From positions 1-9,866 of the forward strand of contig JBAZCO010000063.1 of assembly GCA_041654915.1 (NCBI GenBank): 9,866 nucleotides of DNA, in the 5' to 3' direction. Both the position numbers and the translations under genes were made by a program. Below the pieces are notes generated by a model, which worked only from the letters and a program-made list of their open reading frames with translations, was not told the DNA's origin and searched no databases. Shown piece by piece: positions 6,156 through 9,866 of this stretch (positions are counted from its first letter, which is position 1; every line of letters begins with the position of its first letter). The stretch is from JBAZCO01 sp041654915 (GTDB taxonomy: Bacteria; Bacillota; Clostridia; Christensenellales; DTU072).

Positions 6156-7145
6156 CTAAACCTTGAGTGCGGGGGAATCCGCCTCTGCGTCTAACAGTGC
6201 TTTTAGCTCGTCATCCAACACAAGAACAGATACCGATGCGCCCGCCATATCTATTGATGTCATAAAGTTGCCAACTATGGTGCGGTATATTGTTGCGTCT
6301 TTCGCCTCAATTTCTGCGCTTACGGCATTATTAAACAGATACAGTTCTTGCAGCGGTGTGCCGCCAAAGCCGTTTACTAACACAGCAACTTCCTTTTGCG
6401 CTATGTTCATATCGTCCGCTATTGCGGCAACCATTCTTTGTGCCAGCGCATCTGCGGAGGCGATTGGCTCTCTTGCAATGCCGGGTTCACCGTGTATCCC
6501 TACGCCGTACTCCATTTCGCCCTCACCAATTTGGAATGTGGGAGTGCCTTTGGCGGGGACTGTACAGGAAGTGAGCGCAAACCCTATTGAGCGCACATTG
6601 GCTATTGTCTTTTCGGCAACCGCCTTAACTTCGGCAAGGGACTTGCCTGCCTCTGCCGCCGCACCTGCAATTTTGTGTACAAAAACTGTACCGGCAACCC
6701 CTCTCCTGCCTACGGTATAGAGGCTGTCTTTTACTGCGATATCGTCGTTAACATATACCTTTGCAACTTGAATATCGTCGTCTTCCTCTGCCATTTCGGC
6801 CGCACCGTCAAAGTTCATACAGTCACCGCTATAATTTTTTATTATGAGCAGCGTGCCTTTCTTAGATTGGGTTTTTACTATGCCGTTATAGACCTGTACG
6901 GTTGAGGGAGATGCAAATATATCGCCGCAAACCGCCGCATCTAGCAAACCTTTCCCTACAAAGCCTGCGTGTGCCGGCTCGTGACCGCTGCCGCCGCCGC
7001 TAATTAGGGTTACTTTATTTTTATTGATTTCTTTTTTCTTGATGACCTTATACTTTTCCAAAAAGTCTAGTTCGGGATGCGCTTTAATTATGCCTTTGCA
7101 CATTTCGATAACAAAAGTTTCTGGCGTGTTGATGATTTTTTTCAT
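6156..7145 (-). CDS. dhaK: Dihydroxyacetone kinase, substrate-binding subunit DhaK
   Basis: A 329-residue DhaK. The domain binds dihydroxyacetone covalently as a hemiaminal through a histidine in GVGIHGEPGI; here it is His218, the same number as in E. coli. SGGGSGHEPAHAGFVG (49-64) with His55, GDIFASPS (74-81) and IKNYSGDCMNF (102-112) with Asp108 form the substrate pocket and catalytic residues. The start is ATG 7145 behind GGAGG (7151-7155); an upstream in-frame ATG at 7157 would overlap the ribosome site. The gene follows gldA by 101 bases and precedes dhaL by 29. With GldA making dihydroxyacetone from glycerol, DhaK/DhaL send it to DHAP and glycolysis. The protein appears intact. Confidence 0.96.
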   Translation of the reverse strand: MKKIINTPETFVIEMCKGIIKAHPELDFLEKYKVIKKKEINKNKVTLISGGGSGHEPAHAGFVGKGLLDAAVCGDIFASPSTVQVYNGIVKTQSKKGTLLIIKNYSGDCMNFDGAAEMAEEDDDIQVAKVYVNDDIAVKDSLYTVGRRGVAGTVFVHKIAGAAAEAGKSLAEVKAVAEKTIANVRSIGFALTSCTVPAKGTPTFQIGEGEMEYGVGIHGEPGIAREPIASADALAQRMVAAIADDMNIAQKEVAVLVNGFGGTPLQELYLFNNAVSAEIEAKDATIYRTIVGNFMTSIDMAGASVSVLVLDDELKALLDAEADSPALKV

Positions 7146-7150
7146 TATTA

Positions 7151-7155
7151 CCTCC
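7151..7155 (-). promoter_or_regulatory. Ribosome-binding site of dhaK
   Basis: GGAGG on the minus strand, five bases before ATG 7145, favours that codon over ATG 7157, which precedes the site. Confidence 0.75.
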
Positions 7156-7168
7156 ATTTAATCTTGAA

Positions 7169-7203
7169 TAACTGCTTCGCATCACAAAGACCCGAAGCAG
7201 TTA
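7169..7203 (-). other. Intercistronic hairpin between gldA and dhaK
   Basis: A perfect 11-bp stem TAACTGCTTCG (7169-7179) / CGAAGCAGTTA (7193-7203) with a 13-base loop lies in the 101-bp gldA-dhaK gap, 13 bases before the dhaK ribosome site. No T run follows on either strand, so it is not a standard terminator. It may protect the upstream mRNA segment or set relative expression of gldA and dhaK. Confidence 0.7.
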
Positions 7204-7246
7204 CCCGTTTGCTTATATTATTTTGCTATTTTAAAGTTAATGTTGC

Positions 7247-8377
7247 TTAGCAGCAAAAGCTTTTTGCGGCTCTGCCCAGACGGTCGGCCGTTAGTATTGC
7301 CGCCTCTACATCCTCGGCTGTAACGGGGAAGGGCATATTATGCACACTTTCTTCGGGTATGCAAGCCTTTGCGGCAACTTCGTGTATCCTTTCGCCTATG
7401 TCTTTGACTCCCAAGTCTTCTAGGCAAACCGGCAGTCCTACCGTTAGGCAGAAATCGATAACCGTGTCTATTTCGTCTTGGTCGGCATTCTCAAGCACCA
7501 ATTGGCAAAGCGTGCCAAAGGCAACCTTTTCGCCGTGGTATTTGTGATGAGTTTCTTCTAGAACGGTAAGCCCGTCGTGTATTGCGTGCGCTGCCGCAAG
7601 TCCGCAACTCTCAAAGCCCAAGCCCGAAAGCAAAATGTTTGCCTCTACGATATTCTCAAGAGCGGGGGTGATTGACTTGCTTTCGCAAGCAAGTTTTGCC
7701 TTGTAGCCGTCCTCAAGAAGGGTTTCGTAACAGAGGGTGGCAAGAGCAAACGCTGTCTTTGTGCCGCTAGCCGGTGCTGCAAAGCCTTCTCTTACTCCGC
7801 AAGGCAAGCCTGCGTTTACGCCCTTGAACGATTGCACATTAGCCCGTGCCTCAAAGTAGGTGGAGAGCGCATCGCCCATACCCGCTACCAAGAATCTAAC
7901 GGGAGCGTTGGCAATAATCTTTGTGTCCACAAGCACTACGCTTGGGTTTTGGTTGAAGTAGGCATAATCGTCAAATGCTCCGTCTTCGGTATAAAGCACT
8001 GCGGAGTGGCTAGTGGGGGCATCGGTTGCAGCTATCGTTGGCACTATGATGAGCGGACCGCCTTCGGCTACGCACTTTGCTGTATCTATTGCTTTGCCGC
8101 CGCCAAGACCGATTATGGAGTTGCAGTTGGCTTTTTTGGCAACTTCTTTGAGTTCGGCAACCGCCTTGCGTGAGGATTCGCCGCCGAAAGGAGCGGATAC
8201 AAATTCTACTCCAAACTTTTTTGCAGTGGCATCTAACTGTGTTTGCACTCTGGCTACATCGTCCTTATGGGCAATTAATAGTGCCTTTGTGCCAAAGGTT
8301 TTCACAAAATAACCTAGATTGTAAAGCTCGTCTTTACCTTGAACATACTTTGATGGGCAAATAAATGCTTTTCTCAT
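7247..8377 (-). CDS. gldA: Glycerol dehydrogenase (NAD-dependent)
   Basis: A 376-residue member of the iron/zinc-containing group III alcohol dehydrogenases that oxidises glycerol to dihydroxyacetone with NAD+. The N-terminal nucleotide-binding domain carries GLGGGKAIDTAK (90-101), and IVPTIAATDAPTS (111-123) is the conserved family segment. Metal ligands are Asp169 in GMGDALSTYFEA, His264 in AAAHAIHDGL and His281 in HHKYHGEKVAFG, matching the Asp/His/His set of Bacillus glycerol dehydrogenase. The start at 8377 has AAGGAG at 8388-8393, ten bases upstream. It is the first gene of the gldA-dhaK-dhaL operon. The C-terminus ends FCC, an unusual but harmless-looking cysteine pair. The family also includes related dehydrogenases such as hydroxyethylphosphonate or glycerol-1-phosphate types, but linkage to dhaKL makes glycerol the best substrate. 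Confidence 0.95.
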   Translation of the reverse strand: MRKAFICPSKYVQGKDELYNLGYFVKTFGTKALLIAHKDDVARVQTQLDATAKKFGVEFVSAPFGGESSRKAVAELKEVAKKANCNSIIGLGGGKAIDTAKCVAEGGPLIIVPTIAATDAPTSHSAVLYTEDGAFDDYAYFNQNPSVVLVDTKIIANAPVRFLVAGMGDALSTYFEARANVQSFKGVNAGLPCGVREGFAAPASGTKTAFALATLCYETLLEDGYKAKLACESKSITPALENIVEANILLSGLGFESCGLAAAHAIHDGLTVLEETHHKYHGEKVAFGTLCQLVLENADQDEIDTVIDFCLTVGLPVCLEDLGVKDIGERIHEVAAKACIPEESVHNMPFPVTAEDVEAAILTADRLGRAAKSFCC

Positions 8378-8408
8378 ATAAATATATCTCCTTTTTAGAA
8401 TTGTTTTA

Positions 8409-8438
8409 TACCAAATATTATATATGTAATAAATGGTA
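8409..8438. promoter_or_regulatory. Candidate operator overlapping the gldA promoter
   Basis: Fourteen-base arms (8409-8422 and 8425-8438) surround a two-base centre and match at 11 of 14 positions, with outer TACCA/TGGTA ends. The dyad spans the -10 box and most of the spacer of the gldA promoter, where a bound repressor would block transcription. The regulator is not evident from the window, and no dhaS/dhaR or glycerol regulator gene is adjacent. Confidence 0.45.
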
Positions 8439-8445
8439 AAGTCAA
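8417..8445 (-). promoter_or_regulatory. Sigma-A promoter of the gldA-dhaKL operon
   Basis: On the minus strand TTGACT (8440-8445) and TATAAT (8417-8422) are 17 bases apart, with initiation expected near 8410. This gives a leader of about 33 bases before the gldA ATG. Confidence 0.85.
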
Positions 8446-8532
8446 TAGGTAAAATAATTATAAAAGCGCAAGCCTCTCTCTATTCAAGACGATTTTTGTC
8501 GAAAACAGATGTGTTAAATATGCAAAACTTCT

Positions 8533-8551
8533 CTTTTCGATTTACGAAAAG
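8533..8551. promoter_or_regulatory. Dyad overlapping the -35 of the ABC exporter promoter
   Basis: CTTTTCG (8533-8539) and CGAAAAG (8545-8551) form a perfect 7-bp inverted repeat with a five-base centre. It covers the -35 region, so it is a candidate operator. A chance dyad of this size in AT-rich DNA is possible. Confidence 0.35.
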
Positions 8552-8569
8552 TTACGCAAATGATATAAT
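8541..8569 (+). promoter_or_regulatory. Extended -10 promoter of the ABC exporter gene
   Basis: TATAAT (8564-8569) is preceded by TG at the extended -10 spacing (TGATATAAT). A partial -35, TTTACG (8541-8546), lies 17 bases upstream. Initiation is expected near 8576, which is the A of the start codon. Confidence 0.75.
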
Positions 8570-8575
8570 ACATTT

Positions 8576-9866
8576 ATGATAAAGAAATTTGCTCGCTATT
8601 ATGCGCCTTATAAAAAGTTATTTTTTGCCGATATGTTTTGTGCAATGGTGGTTTCTGCCGTAGATTTAGCTTTCCCTCAAATACTGCGATATGTATCGGG
8701 AACACTTGTTGCCGAAGGCGGCTCAAATATATTTACTTCCATAGTCTATGTTGCCCTACTAATGTTGGGGCTATATATAGTGCGGTATTTTTGCCAATAT
8801 TTTATCACCTCTTGGGGGCATATAATGGGCGCAAAAATGGAAGGGGATATGCGTCAAGAGCTTTTTTACCACTATCAAAAGTTATCCTTTTCCTACTATG
8901 ACAAAAACAACACGGGCGAGATGATAAGTAAGTTGGTAAACGACTTGTTTGACATTTCCGAACTTGCCCACCACGGTCCAGAAAATCTGCTAATTGCATC
9001 AATAAAAATAATAGGTTCATTTGTCCTGCTTATGACAATAAATGTGCCTATTACCCTAATACTTTGTGCAGTAACTGTGATAATGCTAATCTTTAGCATT
9101 TATATGAACAAGCGTATGCGCCGTGTTTTTGCCGATAACCGTAAAAAGATAGCGGTAGTAAATGCCAAAGTGCAAGACAGTCTTTTGGGAATAAAAGTGA
9201 TAAAGTCCTTTGCCAACGAAGAAGTTGAACATAAAAAGTTCGATAGCGCCAATGACGCATTTTTTGAAACCAAGGCATCATCCTACAAGGCAATGGGGCT
9301 GTTTCACTCTGTCAACTCATTTTTGCAAGGCTTGCTATATATAGCGGCGCTTATCGCAGGCGGCTATTTCTTTGCCACCAACGATATAACGGCAATGGAC
9401 TTTGCAATTTATTTTATCTATATCGGAATATTCATAAATCCTCTCAATCTGCTAATCAATTTTACCGAGATGTTCCAACGGGGTTTTTCGGGGTTTAAAC
9501 GGCACATTGAGGTAATAGAAACGCTCCCCGAGATAGAGGACAGAGAGGACGCAAGAGATATAATAATAGCCAATGGCGAAATATCCTATGACAATGTGCA
9601 TTTTTCATATGACGGCGACATCAGTGTGCTAAACGGTATCGATTTGCACATAAAGAGCGGCGAAACGGTTGCTTTGGTAGGACCTTCGGGCGGCGGCAAA
9701 ACAACTATATCCTCCCTGCTCCCCCGTTTTTACAGCGTGACCTCGGGCAGTATCTCTATTGACGGCAACGATATCCGTGATTTTACACTAAAGTCTTTGC
9801 GCCAAGCGGTGGGGATTGTTCAACAAGAAGTATATATTTTTGGCGGTACTTTGCTTGAAAATATTG
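8576..9866 (+). CDS. ABC exporter, fused membrane and ATPase domains (3' truncated by window)
   Basis: The frame from ATG 8576 is open to the right edge (430 codons) without a stop. The N-terminal half is a type I exporter membrane domain, with the coupling-loop motif SFSYYDKNNTGEMISKLVND and the intracellular segment GIKVIKSFANEEVEHKKFDS. The nucleotide-binding domain begins near residue 335 with A-loop Tyr345 (VHFSY), Walker A GPSGGGKTT (369-377) with Lys375, and the Q-loop at Gln417 (GIVQQEVYIF). The signature LSGGQ and Walker B lie beyond the window. The family is MsbA/LmrA/MdlB-like and may export lipids, peptides or drugs; the substrate cannot be told. An in-frame TGA at 8561 rules out a longer N-terminus. 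There is no ribosome site before the ATG. The gene is divergent from gldA. Confidence 0.93.
   Translation, partial: MIKKFARYYAPYKKLFFADMFCAMVVSAVDLAFPQILRYVSGTLVAEGGSNIFTSIVYVALLMLGLYIVRYFCQYFITSWGHIMGAKMEGDMRQELFYHYQKLSFSYYDKNNTGEMISKLVNDLFDISELAHHGPENLLIASIKIIGSFVLLMTINVPITLILCAVTVIMLIFSIYMNKRMRRVFADNRKKIAVVNAKVQDSLLGIKVIKSFANEEVEHKKFDSANDAFFETKASSYKAMGLFHSVNSFLQGLLYIAALIAGGYFFATNDITAMDFAIYFIYIGIFINPLNLLINFTEMFQRGFSGFKRHIEVIETLPEIEDREDARDIIIANGEISYDNVHFSYDGDISVLNGIDLHIKSGETVALVGPSGGGKTTISSLLPRFYSVTSGSISIDGNDIRDFTLKSLRQAVGIVQQEVYIFGGTLLENI

Noticed and set aside
5465..6720. Long plus-strand open frames at 5465-6166 and 6163-6720
   Set aside because: They are antisense to the clearly recognisable dhaL and dhaK, with low-complexity Ser/Ala/Pro composition and no family resemblance.

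Overview
The window looks like chromosomal DNA of a low-GC Bacillota, most likely a Clostridia-type anaerobe. This is inferred from the strong AAGGAGG-type ribosome sites, near-consensus sigma-A promoters, a Bacillus-type PurF with a propeptide and iron-sulfur ligands, a formate-tetrahydrofolate ligase gene, and a fermentative glycerol/dihydroxyacetone operon. The species cannot be named from the sequence alone.

Layout. Positions 1-180 hold the 3' end of formate-tetrahydrofolate ligase (fhs), followed on the same strand by purC and purF, which overlap by 4 bases. Fhs makes 10-formyl-THF, a C1 donor for purine synthesis, so the three genes form a coherent nucleotide/C1 cluster. It closes with a strong intrinsic terminator at 2453-2493. 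Positions 2494-2811 hold four tandem copies of a 79-80 bp non-coding repeat in two variants arranged A-B-B-A. A consensus promoter (TTGACA-N17-TATAAT) then drives a three-gene operon: a PadR-family repressor (start corrected to 2901), a HAAS/DUF1700 membrane protein, and a membrane-anchored DUF4097 beta-repeat protein. This set looks like an envelope-linked signalling or stress module. A 15-bp hairpin at 4771-4804 separates it from the convergent minus-strand genes.

On the minus strand, transcribed leftward from about 8410, lie gldA (glycerol dehydrogenase), dhaK and dhaL (dihydroxyacetone kinase subunits), then a GtrA-family membrane protein. GldA oxidises glycerol to dihydroxyacetone, and DhaK/DhaL phosphorylate it to DHAP for glycolysis. 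The usual phosphoryl donor subunit DhaM is not in the window. The operon promoter (TTGACT-N17-TATAAT) is overlapped by a 30-bp imperfect dyad that is a good operator candidate.

Divergent from gldA, a type I ABC exporter gene starts at 8576 and runs off the right edge within its nucleotide-binding domain. Its extended -10 element sits immediately upstream of the ATG with no ribosome-binding site, suggesting a leaderless transcript.

Most genes are ordinary. The points that merit a second look are the tandem repeat array, the PadR/DUF1700/DUF4097 module next to it, the dha operon without dhaM, the dyads over promoters, and the apparent leaderless start of the ABC exporter. I did not find a clearly new biological system.
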